From Alphaproteobacteria bacterium (GTDB taxonomy: Bacteria > Pseudomonadota > Alphaproteobacteria > MPNO01 > UBA830), in assembly GCA_022822405.1 (NCBI GenBank), contig JAJEBT010000171.1, positions 1 through 64,000 on the forward strand: DNA of 64,000 nt, read 5' to 3'. The number at the start of each line of letters is the position of its first letter. Position 1 is the first letter of the stretch. The notes beneath the pieces are model-generated. The model worked only from the letters and a program-made list of their open reading frames with translations. It searched no databases and was not told where the DNA came from. The position numbers and the translations under genes are program-made. Below are positions 9,029-17,893 of the stretch, one piece after another.

Positions 9029-9547
9029 ATGCGCAAGGCCCTCCGGATACTTGACCGCATCGAGGATCTGATGGCAGGCGCTGCGATCCTCCTGCTGGTC
9101 GGGATCACGCTGTCTGTCTGCGCCGAAGTCTTCATGCGCTACGTCCTCAACGACCCCATCCTCTGGGTCGTCGAGATCGCCGAATACGCTCTCGTCTATA
9201 TCTGCTTCCTCGGCACCGCCTGGGCATTGACCAACGGCAATCACGTCCGGGTCGACATCTTTCTCAGCGCCTTTCCGCAACGCTGGCGCCAGCGCTTCGG
9301 CGTGCTCTCGTCGCTCCTCGGACTCGGCATCGCAGCCGTGCTGACGATCTGGGGCTGCAACGCAGTCTGGGAAAAATATCTGTCGGGCGCCTACCGCCCC
9401 ACCGTCGTCGAGTTCCCGTCCTGGATCGTGTTGCTGTGCATCCCGGTCGGCTCCCTGTTCCTCGGCCTGCGCTTCTTCCGCAACATGGTCGGCTACGCGC
9501 TCGGCACCCTCGCCGACCGGAGCAGCTACGATATGGATGCCGAATAG
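9029..9547 (+). CDS. dctQ: TRAP transporter small permease (DctQ)
   Basis: 172 aa with four membrane segments and the DctQ feature EIAEYALVYICFLGTAWAL in the second/third helix region. It forms the membrane complex with DctM and accepts the loaded DctP. It sits between dctP and dctM, with the dctM start only 2 nt after its stop, so it is clearly one operon. Confidence 0.9.
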   Translation: MRKALRILDRIEDLMAGAAILLLVGITLSVCAEVFMRYVLNDPILWVVEIAEYALVYICFLGTAWALTNGNHVRVDIFLSAFPQRWRQRFGVLSSLLGLGIAAVLTIWGCNAVWEKYLSGAYRPTVVEFPSWIVLLCIPVGSLFLGLRFFRNMVGYALGTLADRSSYDMDAE

Positions 9548-9549
9548 CC

Positions 9550-10887
9550 ATGGCCGAATGGTGGGTTGTCCTGCTGGCGATATTCGGGGTCCTGGTGTGC
9601 CTTCTCGCCATCGGCGTCCCGGTCGCATTCGCGTTCCTCGCAATCAACGTCGTCGGCGTGTTCGTCTTCTGGAACGGGTTTGCCGGCTTCAACCAGCTTG
9701 TTCTCTCGGTCAGCACCTCGGTTTCGCACTTCACCATCCTGCCGGTCCCGCTTTTCATCCTCATGGGTGAAATCATGTTCCGGTCCGGAATCGCCTCCAA
9801 ACAGATGGAGGTGCTCGATTCCTGGTTTGGCCGGGTGCCCGGCAGGCTCAGCATGATGGCAGTCGGGGGCGGGACCATGTTCGCGACGCTGACCGGGTCG
9901 GGCATGGCCGGCACCGCGATGCTCGGCAAACTGCTGGTGCCCGACATGGAGGAACGCGGCTACGCCAAGCCCATGACGCTGGGGCCGATCCTCGGATCGG
10001 GCGGCCTCGCAATCATGATCCCGCCATCGGCGCTCGGCGTGCTGCTTGCCGCGATCGGCGACTTTTCAGTCGGGGACTTCCTGATCGCCATCATTCTGCC
10101 CGGCCTTCTCATGGGCGTCGCCTACGCCTCCTACATCTTCATCCGCTGCTCGCTGCAGCCGCATCTGGCGCCACCCTACGACGTGCCGCCACAACCGCTC
10201 CTGCCGAAGATCGCCAATACCCTGATCTACGTGTTTCCCCTCGTCTCGATCGTCTTTCTCGTGATCGGGCTGATCTTCATGGGGGTGGCGACCCCGACCG
10301 AATCGGCGGCGCTCGGCGCCGCCGGAACGTTCATCCTGGCATTCCTCTATCGCGGCCTGAACTGGAACGTCATAACCGAATCGCTCAAATCCACGCTGGG
10401 CACCACGGTGATGATGTTCATGATCCTGACCGGATCAACGGCCTTCGGCCAGATCCTGGCGTTTACCGGGGCCTCTCGCGGCCTTGTCGAGCTCGCGACG
10501 GCGGTCGAGGTCGCGCCGTTTTTCATCGTCGTCCTGATGATGCTGATGCTTCTCGTCATGGGCACCTTCATGGAGCCCCTTTCGATCATGTTCCTCACCG
10601 TTCCCATCTATCTTCCGATCATCCAGGCGCTCGCCCCGGGCCTCGGACTCACGGCGGAACAGGCGACGATCTGGTTCGGGGCCATCATGCTTCTCAACAT
10701 GCAGATGGCGAGCACTTCTCCACCGTTCGGGCTCCAACTCTTCGTCATGAAGGGGGTGGCGCCGGCGGGCACCAGAATGATGGAAATCTACAAGTCCGCC
10801 CTGCCCTTCCTCGGCTGCGACTCGGTGGTGATGCTGTTGATGATCACCTTCCCCGCCGTCGTCCTGTGGCTTCCGGGCCTGCTGTAG
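9550..10887 (+). CDS. dctM: TRAP transporter large permease (DctM)
   Basis: 445 aa, about 12 hydrophobic segments, with the DctM signatures GSGMAGTAMLGK, the conserved PPS of IMIPPSALGVL, and GVATPTESAALGA. It carries out Na+- or H+-coupled transport across the inner membrane. The track ORF begins earlier; the ATG at 9550 gives the normal MAEWWVVLLAIFG start and lies 2 nt after dctQ. It is the last gene of the 5.3-10.9 kb + strand block. Confidence 0.92.
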   Translation: MAEWWVVLLAIFGVLVCLLAIGVPVAFAFLAINVVGVFVFWNGFAGFNQLVLSVSTSVSHFTILPVPLFILMGEIMFRSGIASKQMEVLDSWFGRVPGRLSMMAVGGGTMFATLTGSGMAGTAMLGKLLVPDMEERGYAKPMTLGPILGSGGLAIMIPPSALGVLLAAIGDFSVGDFLIAIILPGLLMGVAYASYIFIRCSLQPHLAPPYDVPPQPLLPKIANTLIYVFPLVSIVFLVIGLIFMGVATPTESAALGAAGTFILAFLYRGLNWNVITESLKSTLGTTVMMFMILTGSTAFGQILAFTGASRGLVELATAVEVAPFFIVVLMMLMLLVMGTFMEPLSIMFLTVPIYLPIIQALAPGLGLTAEQATIWFGAIMLLNMQMASTSPPFGLQLFVMKGVAPAGTRMMEIYKSALPFLGCDSVVMLLMITFPAVVLWLPGLL

Positions 10888-10913
10888 CGGTCTCTTGCGA
10901 GAAGCCTCCTGTC

Positions 10914-10949
10914 GAAAAAGCGCTGCGGGAAACTTTCTGCCGCAAAGCG
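10914..10949 (-). terminator. Possible intrinsic terminator for hicAB
   Basis: On the - strand, CGCTTTGCGG pairs with CCGCAGCG (one bulge) around a loop of about 10 nt and is followed by CTTTTTC. It lies about 310 bp past the hicB stop, so the link to that operon is inferred. Confidence 0.35.
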
Positions 10950-11103
10950 TTCGGCGTTCCGGACTGCTCGACGGTTTGCGGCAGACTCGCCGGCACAGGG
11001 ACCTGATCTGGATGGTCGGAAAGTTCTTCCGCTTCCGGCAAGTTCCTGTCAATTGCTAACCCGACGCGGGCGGGCGAGCAGCAGAGGTCATGAACGTGCA
11101 CGT

Positions 11104-11159
11104 CATCTGGCCGGCATGGCGAGGATACGCTGCCAGGAATGTCACAGACCGGCCAGATG
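11104..11159. repeat. 11-bp perfect inverted repeat
   Basis: CATCTGGCCGG (11104-11114) and CCGGCCAGATG (11149-11159), separated by 34 bp that contain a smaller TGGC/GCCA pairing. It could be a long hairpin or a paired protein-binding site downstream of hicB. Confidence 0.5.
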
Positions 11160-11262
11160 GCCCCCCAGCCCGCGCGTCGCGATCATCTGGGCTCGGTAGA
11201 ACCGACTGTCTGTCATCATCTCCTCTGGCACGCGCCACCTGCGGACCCGGGCAACGTATCGG

Positions 11263-11664
11263 TCACGTACTCTCGATCTCGCGCCGCGCGGCGGTCGCCA
11301 GAAAGGCCGAACGGGTCATGCGCCGCCGCCTGGCTTCGTCGTCGATGGCTTCGAGCAGGCCGCGGTCGAGGGAAATGTTGACCTGCCGCGATGAACCGCG
11401 GTCCAGGAGGAGCGGAATCAGCACCAAGTCAGCCCCTTCGCGCCAGTCGGCAAGTTCTGGATCGGCCTTGACGGCATCGATGGAGCGGGGCGGCGGAATC
11501 CGCTCGCCGTCGTTGCGAAGACCCTCAACGTGGAATGCAAGGGCATCGCAGCCACGGTGGACGGCGTCATCAACCGAATCGCCTACGGATACACAGCCTG
11601 GGAAATCGGGGAAGCTTACACCGTAACCAGCGTCGTCCCGGTGGATGAAAGATACGTAGCGCAT
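11263..11664 (-). CDS. hicB: HicB-type antitoxin
   Basis: 133 aa. The N-terminal half is the HicB partial RNase-H-like fold (YGVSFPDFPGCVSVGDSVDDA). The C-terminal half is a ribbon-helix-helix DNA-binding domain (QVNISLDRGLLEAIDDEA ... TRSAFL). It neutralises HicA and represses its own operon. It lies 12 nt downstream of hicA on the same strand, in the usual hicA-hicB order. RBS GAGAGGAAG precedes the start. Confidence 0.93.
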   Translation of the reverse strand: MRYVSFIHRDDAGYGVSFPDFPGCVSVGDSVDDAVHRGCDALAFHVEGLRNDGERIPPPRSIDAVKADPELADWREGADLVLIPLLLDRGSSRQVNISLDRGLLEAIDDEARRRRMTRSAFLATAARREIEST

Positions 11665-11676
11665 CGCTTCTTCCTC

Positions 11677-11880
11677 TCACATCGCCCAGCCCGCTTGCCG
11701 GTAGATCGATGCCACCGTTCCGCGTGGGATATCCTTGCTCGGGTGCGGCACGGCAACCCGCTTCGGTTTCGTGGGGTGCGTAAACTGCCGGTGACTGCCT
11801 TTCGTGGCAACATGAACCCAGCCGTCCTTCTGGAGCATGCGGATGAACTTGCCGCTGTTGCGTTCCACGACCTTGTTCAT
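11677..11880 (-). CDS. hicA: HicA-type mRNA interferase toxin
   Basis: About 67 aa, a dsRBD-like fold. The key HicA motif KGSHRQF carries the catalytic His, followed by the V(A)VPHPSKDIPRGT stretch typical of the family. It cleaves mRNA during translation when HicB is lost. I take the ATG at 11880 (MNKVVERNSGKF) rather than the GTG at 11895, since homologues start just before the R-x-x-G-K-F helix. A palindrome covers the start region (11879-11898). Confidence 0.92.
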   Translation of the reverse strand: MNKVVERNSGKFIRMLQKDGWVHVATKGSHRQFTHPTKPKRVAVPHPSKDIPRGTVASIYRQAGWAM

Positions 11881-11898
11881 TGTGTATCCACACACAAT
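11879..11898. promoter_or_regulatory. Operator candidate of hicAB
   Basis: ATTGTGT-N6-ACACAAT, a perfect 7-bp inverted repeat overlapping the hicA start codon. Position and symmetry fit a site bound by the RHH domain of HicB for autoregulation. Confidence 0.55.
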
Positions 11899-11921
11899 CC
11901 TGGAACCAGATCAATGCCAGA

Positions 11922-11948
11922 ATGCTAGCTCCATGCGATGGTGTGCAA
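11922..11948 (-). promoter_or_regulatory. Promoter candidate of hicAB
   Basis: On the - strand, TTGCACA, a 12-nt spacer, then GCTAGCAT, close to the alphaproteobacterial TTGACGS/GCTANAWC pattern. It lies about 40 bp upstream of hicA, adjoining the palindromic operator. Confidence 0.4.
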
Positions 11949-12281
11949 GCGCGAGCATCGGGGGAGCAGGAGCTACTTCGGCAACATGGTCGCCGTTGAG
12001 CGGCTGCAGCCTGAGGCCGAGGCCCATCTGCACCTGAAGACGCTTTCCGGCGAGCAGGCGCAGGGCGACCGACGTGGTGGCGGTGCCCTCCCGACGGTCA
12101 GCGCCCGGTCGCGTCCTGCCGACCGGCGCAAGCCGGACCTTCGGCAGGCTGCCTCGTAGCGCCGACAGCATTTTGCCTCGTCGACTTGCGCAAATGGGTT
12201 GTGACAGCGCTGCCCGGGAGTAGTTGACGCTTCCGCTTGCGTTGGTCTGACGCAGCGGATGTGACGACGCGGCATCGGGTT

Positions 12282-12311
12282 TTGTTTGTGAATTAGCCCC
12301 GTTTCGATAAT
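12282..12311 (+). promoter_or_regulatory. Promoter candidate of fic
   Basis: TTGTTT, an 18-nt spacer, then GATAAT, 43 bp before the fic ATG. A GTTTCG element appears twice, at the -10 and in the leader. Confidence 0.3.
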
Positions 12312-12354
12312 ATGGAACCGGTCTGTTTTCGTTTCGCAAACAAGGGGCTACACC

Positions 12355-13554
12355 ATGGCCGGATCCGCAGGGAATCGCCATCCCCATGGCCGCACGATCC
12401 GCTGCGCCGGGGGGTACCGGGCGTTCCTCCCGGCGCCGCTTCCGCCGCCGGTCGAGTGGGAGGGCACGCTGGTGGCCGCTCTCTCCAATGCCGATCTCGC
12501 CATCGGACGCCTCGCCGGAGAGGGAAGCCGGTTTCCCAGCCCGCATCTCTTTATCCGCTCTTTCGTTCGCCGGGAAGCGGTGTTGTCAAGCCGAATCGAG
12601 GGAACCCGGACGACGCTTGCCGAATTGCTCGCCGCCGAAGCCGGCGCGAAGGGCGCGGCGGACAGCGCCGACCTGCGCGAAGTGGAGAACTATGTGGCGG
12701 CGCTCGAGTACGGGCTCAACCGGCTGGACGCACTGCCGCTGTCGCTGAGGCTGATCCGCGAGATCCACGAACAACTCATGCGCGGCGTTCGGGGCGATTC
12801 GGCCACCCCGGGGGAGTTCCGTCGCAGCCAGAACTGGATCGGCCCGCCTGGCTGCACGCTGAACGACGCGAGCTACGTGCCGCCGCCACCCGACGGGCTG
12901 ATGCCCTGCCTCGACGCCCTGGAGCGGTTCCTGCACGACGACAGCTCGCCGGTGCTGGTGCATGCGGCGCTCGTGCATGCGCAATTCGAAGCGATCCATC
13001 CGTTTCTCGATGGCAACGGCAGGGTCGGCCGTTTGCTGATCACGCTGCTGCTGGCCGAACGCGGCATCCTGCCCTTGCCGCTGCTCTATCTGAGCGCGTA
13101 TTTCGAGGAAACGCGCGACGACTACTACACCCATCTGCTCGCGGTTACCGAGGCAGGCGCGTGGGAAGACTGGCTCGCCTATTTTCTGCGCGGCGTCCGG
13201 TTGCAGGCGAACGACGCGCTAGCACGCATCGAGCGCCTCGACATTCTGTTCGAGTCCTGGCGCGAGAACCTTGGCGAGGCGTTGTCGCCCCGGCTCTCCG
13301 AGGTCCTGAACCTGTTCGCGGAAAGTCCGTTCTGGACCATCGGCGGGATCGGCAAGACTCTCGGCATCGCCTATACCACGGCCCGACGCGCCGTGGACCA
13401 GCTGGAAGAGGCCGGCATCGTCTCGACGTCCGGGCAGTCGAGACGTAACCGGGTCTACTGCGCTCGCGCGGTTCTCACGGCGCTCGATGCCCCGTTGCAA
13501 CCGGAAGACTCTGCGGGTCGCGGCATCCATACAGGATCCCGGGATGAACTCTGA
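12355..13554 (+). CDS. fic: Fic-family protein (predicted AMP transferase) with winged-helix C-terminus
   Basis: 399 aa. The Fic catalytic loop HPFLDGNGRVGR is intact at residues 215-226 (HxFx[D/E]GNGRxxR). An inhibitory-helix motif SSRIEG, matching (S/T)xxxE(G/N), lies N-terminally at 78-83, so activity is self-restrained. The C-terminal region (about 300-385) reads as a helix-turn-helix (GGIGKTLGIAYTTARRAVDQLEEAG) that could bind DNA. Fic enzymes usually transfer AMP from ATP to target Tyr, Ser or Thr residues. The ATG is preceded by AAGGGG. It stands alone beside hicAB. Targets are unknown; it may be a toxin or a stress regulator. Confidence 0.93.
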   Translation: MAGSAGNRHPHGRTIRCAGGYRAFLPAPLPPPVEWEGTLVAALSNADLAIGRLAGEGSRFPSPHLFIRSFVRREAVLSSRIEGTRTTLAELLAAEAGAKGAADSADLREVENYVAALEYGLNRLDALPLSLRLIREIHEQLMRGVRGDSATPGEFRRSQNWIGPPGCTLNDASYVPPPPDGLMPCLDALERFLHDDSSPVLVHAALVHAQFEAIHPFLDGNGRVGRLLITLLLAERGILPLPLLYLSAYFEETRDDYYTHLLAVTEAGAWEDWLAYFLRGVRLQANDALARIERLDILFESWRENLGEALSPRLSEVLNLFAESPFWTIGGIGKTLGIAYTTARRAVDQLEEAGIVSTSGQSRRNRVYCARAVLTALDAPLQPEDSAGRGIHTGSRDEL

Positions 13555-14053
13555 GACCGAAAGCGCCTGAAATTGTCGAGTGGGAGTGCGGTTTATGCTC
13601 GCGCGGCGGATCGGAAGGAAGTGGGGATGCGAAAGCGGAAGCAACGATGCGGGACGTGCGCTCATACCCGCAAGCGCGAAAATAAGAGGACGCCCGCTTC
13701 GATTCGTGGGGGATTCCGGACAGCGTCGTGAAGCCTGCTGCATCGATGTTCGGGAAATCGCCACTGGAGGAGCCGACGGGTCGGAGCCGTCGCGGCGATT
13801 GAGCGGCGGGCGATGCGGCCCGTTCCCCAAGGCTGCCGTCCGCGGGCCTCCGCCGGGCGTGACAGGCGGGCGGCGGCCGCTATCATGACCGCGCGAGGCC
13901 GTCGGCGGACCCGGTTATCTGCAGGCGGCGCGAATCCGCTTCAGCACGCCCGCGCCGGCACGGTTTCTCCCGGACAGCGCGGAGCAGAGAACGGCAGGGA
14001 TGCGTTTTCGACCCGCCAACGACGCCGTCGATTGGATGAAACCGGACTGACCG
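13555..14053. other. Intergenic region (499 bp) upstream of the hyuAB-mutase block
   Basis: No coding sequence I can support on either strand. It probably carries the promoter of the long downstream block; one weak candidate is at 13859-13886. Confidence 0.5.
13859..13886 (+). promoter_or_regulatory. Weak promoter candidate for the hyuAB-mutase block
   Basis: GTGACAG, a 13-nt spacer, then GCTATCAT, partly matching TTGACGS/GCTANAWC. It is 167 bp before hyuA. The evidence is thin. Confidence 0.25.
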
Positions 14054-16141
14054 ATGCCCGATCCGAAACCCTCTTATCGCATCGCCGTGGATGTTGGCGG
14101 CACCTTCACCGATGTCGTGATCACCCGCGACGACGGAGGCGGCCTGCAGGCCGTCAAGGTGCCAACCACCCCGGCCGACCGCGCCGTCGCCGTGATGGAC
14201 GGAATCAGGACCTCGGCCGCGCTCGCCGAGGCTCCAAGATCTGCGGTCTGCGAGATCGTGCATGGCTCGACCACCGGCACCAATGCCCTGATTGAACGCA
14301 CGGGGGCAAGGGTCGGCCTGCTGACCACACGCGGGTTCCGCGACCTCCTCGAGATCGGTCGCGTCCAGCGACCGATGGAGGGGCTCTACGACTTCACCGT
14401 GGACCGCCCCCCGCCGCTGGTGCCCCGCCACCTCTGCGCCGAGGCCACGGAACGGATCGATGCCGGCGGCGACATCGTCACGCCGCTCGACGAAGCCTCG
14501 GTCCAGGCGGCCGCCGAGATGTTCGCCGCCCGGGGCGTCGAGGCGGTGGCCGTGTGCTTCCTGTTCGCACACCTCAATCCCGCGCACGAGGAGCGCGCCG
14601 CGGCCGTGCTCGCCGCGCGCCTTCCCGGACTTCCGATCAGCCTCTCGAGCCGGGTGAGCCCCGAATACAGGGAATACGAACGCGCTTCGACGACGGTGAT
14701 GAACGCCTATCTGACCCCGGTCATGACCAGCTATCTCGAACGTCTGCAGGCGCTGATCGAAGAGGAGGTCAGCGCCGCCAGGCTGTCCGTGATCCAGGCC
14801 AACGGCGGCTCGACGTCAGCGCTGCTGGCGCAGCGCAAGCCTGTGTCGACTGTCAATTCCGGCCCTTGCGGCGGTGTGGTCGCCGCCGCCCGCTACGGCC
14901 GCCGCCGCGGGCGCGACCGCATCGTCTCCGTCGACATGGGCGGCACCTCGTTCGACATCGGCCTGATCGAGGACGGCCGTTCGCGCATCACGACAGAGGG
15001 AGACTTCCAGGGCCTCCCGGTCAAGATCCCCATCATCGACCTCCACATCATCGGCGCCGGCGGCGGCTCGATCGCCTGGATCGATCCCGGCGGGGCGCTC
15101 AATGTCGGCCCCCAGTCCGCCGGCGCCGAACCGGGGCCGGCCTGCTACGGGCGCGGCGGCGCCGCTCCGACCGTAACCGACGCCAATCTGGTTCTCGGGC
15201 GCCTCAACCCGGAGAATTTCAACGCCGGCAGCACGACCCTCGACGCCGAGGCGGCCCAGGACGCGGTCGGAAGGCTCGCCGCGGAGATGAAGACTGGCCT
15301 CGAGGAGGCCGCCATCGGCGTGATCCGGGTCGTTAACGCGAACATGACGCGCGGGATCTCGAGCGTGACCATCCAGCGGGGCATCGACGTGCGCGAGTTC
15401 TCGCTGATGTCCTTCGGCGGTGCCGGCGGCGTGCACGCCGCCGAGCTTGCCCGGGAGCTCTCGATGGCGGAAGCGATCGTCCCGCCGCTCCCCGGCACGT
15501 TCTCCGCGCTGGGCCTGCTCGCCACGGAGATGCGCCACGACTACGTCTCGGCCACCGGCAGCGTCACCACGGACGATGCTGATCCCGGCCGTCTCGAGGC
15601 CCTCTTCCGGGAGATGGAGGACGCCGGGCGTACGGAGTTGGAGGCGCTGGGCTTTGCACCCGAGCGGATTCGCCTGACCCGCCTCGCGGATCTCAAGGTC
15701 AGCGGCCAGACCTACGAGCTCCTGTTGCCGCTCCCGCACCAGGGTCCGGTGACACCGTCCGGAATAGCGGCCCTGGTCGAGGCGTTCGGCAAGCTCTACC
15801 GCGAACGCTACGCCTTCTTCTTCGAGGGCGAACCGATCGAGTTCGTGAATCTCCGCGTGAGCGCGGAGGGGCTGAACCCGGGCGTTGCCCTGCCCGAACA
15901 GGAAGCCGGCGATTGCGATCCCGAACCGGCCCGCGGCGGCAGCCGGCCGGTCTGCTTCGACGGGCCGGGATGGCTGGAAACCCCGCTCTACATGCGTGAC
16001 CGGCTCAACTGTGGCATGATCGTCGATGGCCCCGCGGTGGTTGAGGAAGAAACCTCGACGACGCTGGTGCCGCCCGGCACGCGGCTCGAGGTCGCGCCGG
16101 ATCTCGGACTCGTGATCGGCTTCGCAGCAATGGGGACGTGA
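14054..16141 (+). CDS. hyuA: Hydantoinase A/oxoprolinase family protein
   Basis: 695 aa. The N-terminus has the actin/ASKHA phosphate loop DVGGTFTDVV. The second phosphate-binding region VSVDMGGTSFDIGLI and the IGAGGGSIAWID stretch follow, then the C-terminal DUF domain with PAVVEEETSTTLVPPGT. HyuA uses ATP to activate a cyclic amide or a ketone/enol; HyuB completes the reaction. It is the first gene of a + strand run that continues for 13 kb. It has no strong Shine-Dalgarno. It is 4 nt from hyuB. Which ring compound or ketone is used cannot be told from sequence. Confidence 0.92.
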   Translation: MPDPKPSYRIAVDVGGTFTDVVITRDDGGGLQAVKVPTTPADRAVAVMDGIRTSAALAEAPRSAVCEIVHGSTTGTNALIERTGARVGLLTTRGFRDLLEIGRVQRPMEGLYDFTVDRPPPLVPRHLCAEATERIDAGGDIVTPLDEASVQAAAEMFAARGVEAVAVCFLFAHLNPAHEERAAAVLAARLPGLPISLSSRVSPEYREYERASTTVMNAYLTPVMTSYLERLQALIEEEVSAARLSVIQANGGSTSALLAQRKPVSTVNSGPCGGVVAAARYGRRRGRDRIVSVDMGGTSFDIGLIEDGRSRITTEGDFQGLPVKIPIIDLHIIGAGGGSIAWIDPGGALNVGPQSAGAEPGPACYGRGGAAPTVTDANLVLGRLNPENFNAGSTTLDAEAAQDAVGRLAAEMKTGLEEAAIGVIRVVNANMTRGISSVTIQRGIDVREFSLMSFGGAGGVHAAELARELSMAEAIVPPLPGTFSALGLLATEMRHDYVSATGSVTTDDADPGRLEALFREMEDAGRTELEALGFAPERIRLTRLADLKVSGQTYELLLPLPHQGPVTPSGIAALVEAFGKLYRERYAFFFEGEPIEFVNLRVSAEGLNPGVALPEQEAGDCDPEPARGGSRPVCFDGPGWLETPLYMRDRLNCGMIVDGPAVVEEETSTTLVPPGTRLEVAPDLGLVIGFAAMGT

Positions 16142-16144
16142 GCA

Positions 16145-17875
16145 TTGACTGATCTCGTCACGATGCAGGTCGTCCGCTACGCGTCGGAACAGATCGCCGA
16201 CGAGATGGGCCACACGCTGGTGCGTACCGGCCGCTCGACCATCATCACGGAAATCAAGGACATCTCCTGCGTCGTCACCGATCCCCGCGGCCAGACGGTG
16301 GCCCAGGCGCACCACACGCCGAGCCTGCTCGCGGGTTTCGAGATCACGATGCGCGAACTCGTGCGCGAATACCGGCCGGAAGATCTCGCGCCGGGAGACG
16401 TGATCGTGATGAACGACCCCTACCGGGGCGGCCAGCACGTCATGGACCTCTACGCGATCGCCCCAGCGTTCCACGAGGGTGAGCTTATCGGCTTCGTCGG
16501 CAACATCACCCATCATTCCGACCTCGGCGGCGTGGCCGCAGGCGGCGTCGCGGGCGGCATCCGCGAGATCTACATGGAAGGCCTGCGCCTGCCGATGGTC
16601 AAGATCATGAAGGCGGGGGTCGAGGACCGCGAGATCGTCGGCATCATTGCCAACCAGATCCGGGTGCCGGACAAGACCCTCGGCGACATCCGCGCCCAGA
16701 TCAGCTCGCTCATGGTCGGCACCGAGCGACTCGCTCGCCTGTTCGGACGCTACGGCAGGGACGTGGTCGAGACCGCATGGGCGGACCTCCTGGACTATTC
16801 CGAGCGGCGCATGCGCCAGGGGCTCGCGGCGCTTCCCGACGGAACCTACGAGGCGGAAGACTTCATCGACGACGACGGCGTGAACGACAGGCCGATCCGG
16901 ATTGCACTCAAGGTAAGCGTCGACGGCGACCGCGCCGTCGTCGACCTTAGCGACAGCGATCCCCAAGCCGAGGGCAACACCAACTCGACCATCGCCAACA
17001 CCCACGCCGCGATCTACTACACGATGATCGCGGTCGTCGATCCGCACGCGCCGCCCAATTCCGGCTGCTACCGCCCGATCGAGGTGGTGACAAGAAAGGG
17101 CACGATCGCCGACCCGCTGCCGCCGGGCGCCGTGGCGGCGCGCACCAACGCTTCCCAGAAGATCGCGGAGAGCCTGTTCTTCGCGCTGTCGCAGGCGGTG
17201 CCCGACCGCGTCACCGCCGGAAGCCACGGCCAGATCACGACCTGCGGCTTCGCGGGCACCGACCCGGAGACCGGCGCGCTGTTCATCTACACCGACATCC
17301 AGGGCGGCGGCAACGGTGGACGCCCGCGCCAGGACGGCGCCGACGGCCAGGACAGTCATCTGCCGCGCTTCATGAACACGCCCGTCGAGGCCGTCGAGCG
17401 GCAGTTTCCCATCCGTATTGACCGCTACGAATTCCTGCCCGACAGCGGCGGCGCTGGCAGGTTCCGCGGCAGCCTCGCACTTCGGCGCGACATCCGCCTG
17501 CTCTCTGGCCCGGTCAGCTTCGCCCGTTATGCCGACCGCCAGAAGTTCCGTCCCCAGGGGCTGTTTGGCGGCAAGCCGGGGGCCGCGGGGGCGATCGTCC
17601 GCAACCCGGATACGCCCAGCGAGGAACGAATGCGTTCGAAAGCGCTCGACATGCTCGCCAAAGGTGACGTCGTGAGCCTGCGTCTTCCCGGTGCCGGCGG
17701 CTACGGCGATCCGCGTGAACGCGATTTCGCGGCCATCGAGCGTGACCTGCTTGACGAAAAGATCACTCCCGAACACGCGGAACGCGACTACGATGTCGTT
17801 ATCGACCGCTCGAGCCTGACTGTCGACCCCGAGGCCACCGCGATGTTGCGGTCAGGCCGCGTTGCCGCACAGTAG
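16145..17875 (+). CDS. hyuB: Hydantoinase B/oxoprolinase family protein
   Basis: 576 aa, a full-length HyuB. Visible features are the N-terminal VRYASEQIADEMGHTLVRTG, the NDPYRGGQHVMDLYAI segment, ITHHSDLGG and the Gly-rich LPGAGGYGDPRERD near the end. The start is TTG at 16145 with GGGGA upstream (an ATG at 16163 is possible). It works with the preceding HyuA. It lacks the long C-terminal extension of some acetone-carboxylase-like relatives. It belongs to the same transcriptional run as the acyl-CoA dehydrogenase that begins 18 nt after its stop. Confidence 0.92.
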   Translation: MTDLVTMQVVRYASEQIADEMGHTLVRTGRSTIITEIKDISCVVTDPRGQTVAQAHHTPSLLAGFEITMRELVREYRPEDLAPGDVIVMNDPYRGGQHVMDLYAIAPAFHEGELIGFVGNITHHSDLGGVAAGGVAGGIREIYMEGLRLPMVKIMKAGVEDREIVGIIANQIRVPDKTLGDIRAQISSLMVGTERLARLFGRYGRDVVETAWADLLDYSERRMRQGLAALPDGTYEAEDFIDDDGVNDRPIRIALKVSVDGDRAVVDLSDSDPQAEGNTNSTIANTHAAIYYTMIAVVDPHAPPNSGCYRPIEVVTRKGTIADPLPPGAVAARTNASQKIAESLFFALSQAVPDRVTAGSHGQITTCGFAGTDPETGALFIYTDIQGGGNGGRPRQDGADGQDSHLPRFMNTPVEAVERQFPIRIDRYEFLPDSGGAGRFRGSLALRRDIRLLSGPVSFARYADRQKFRPQGLFGGKPGAAGAIVRNPDTPSEERMRSKALDMLAKGDVVSLRLPGAGGYGDPRERDFAAIERDLLDEKITPEHAERDYDVVIDRSSLTVDPEATAMLRSGRVAAQ

Positions 17876-17893
17876 CGCGAACGGAACGGCGCG

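Larger units (their letters stand above)
10888..11262. other. Intergenic region (375 bp) between dctM and hicB
   Basis: No gene seen. It holds a terminator-like hairpin with a T-run on the - strand (10914-10949) and an 11-bp inverted repeat (11104-11159). Confidence 0.55.
11881..12354. other. Intergenic region (474 bp) between hicA and fic
   Basis: Contains divergent promoter candidates for hicAB (11922-11948) and fic (12282-12311). Between about 11940 and 12180 both strands have short open frames, but neither looks like a protein I can name; it may be decayed sequence. Confidence 0.45.

Noticed and set aside
14816-17776. 986-aa - strand ORF opposite hyuAB
   Set aside because: Long antisense frame caused by GC-rich codon bias; no recognisable domain, while the + strand encodes intact HyuA and HyuB.
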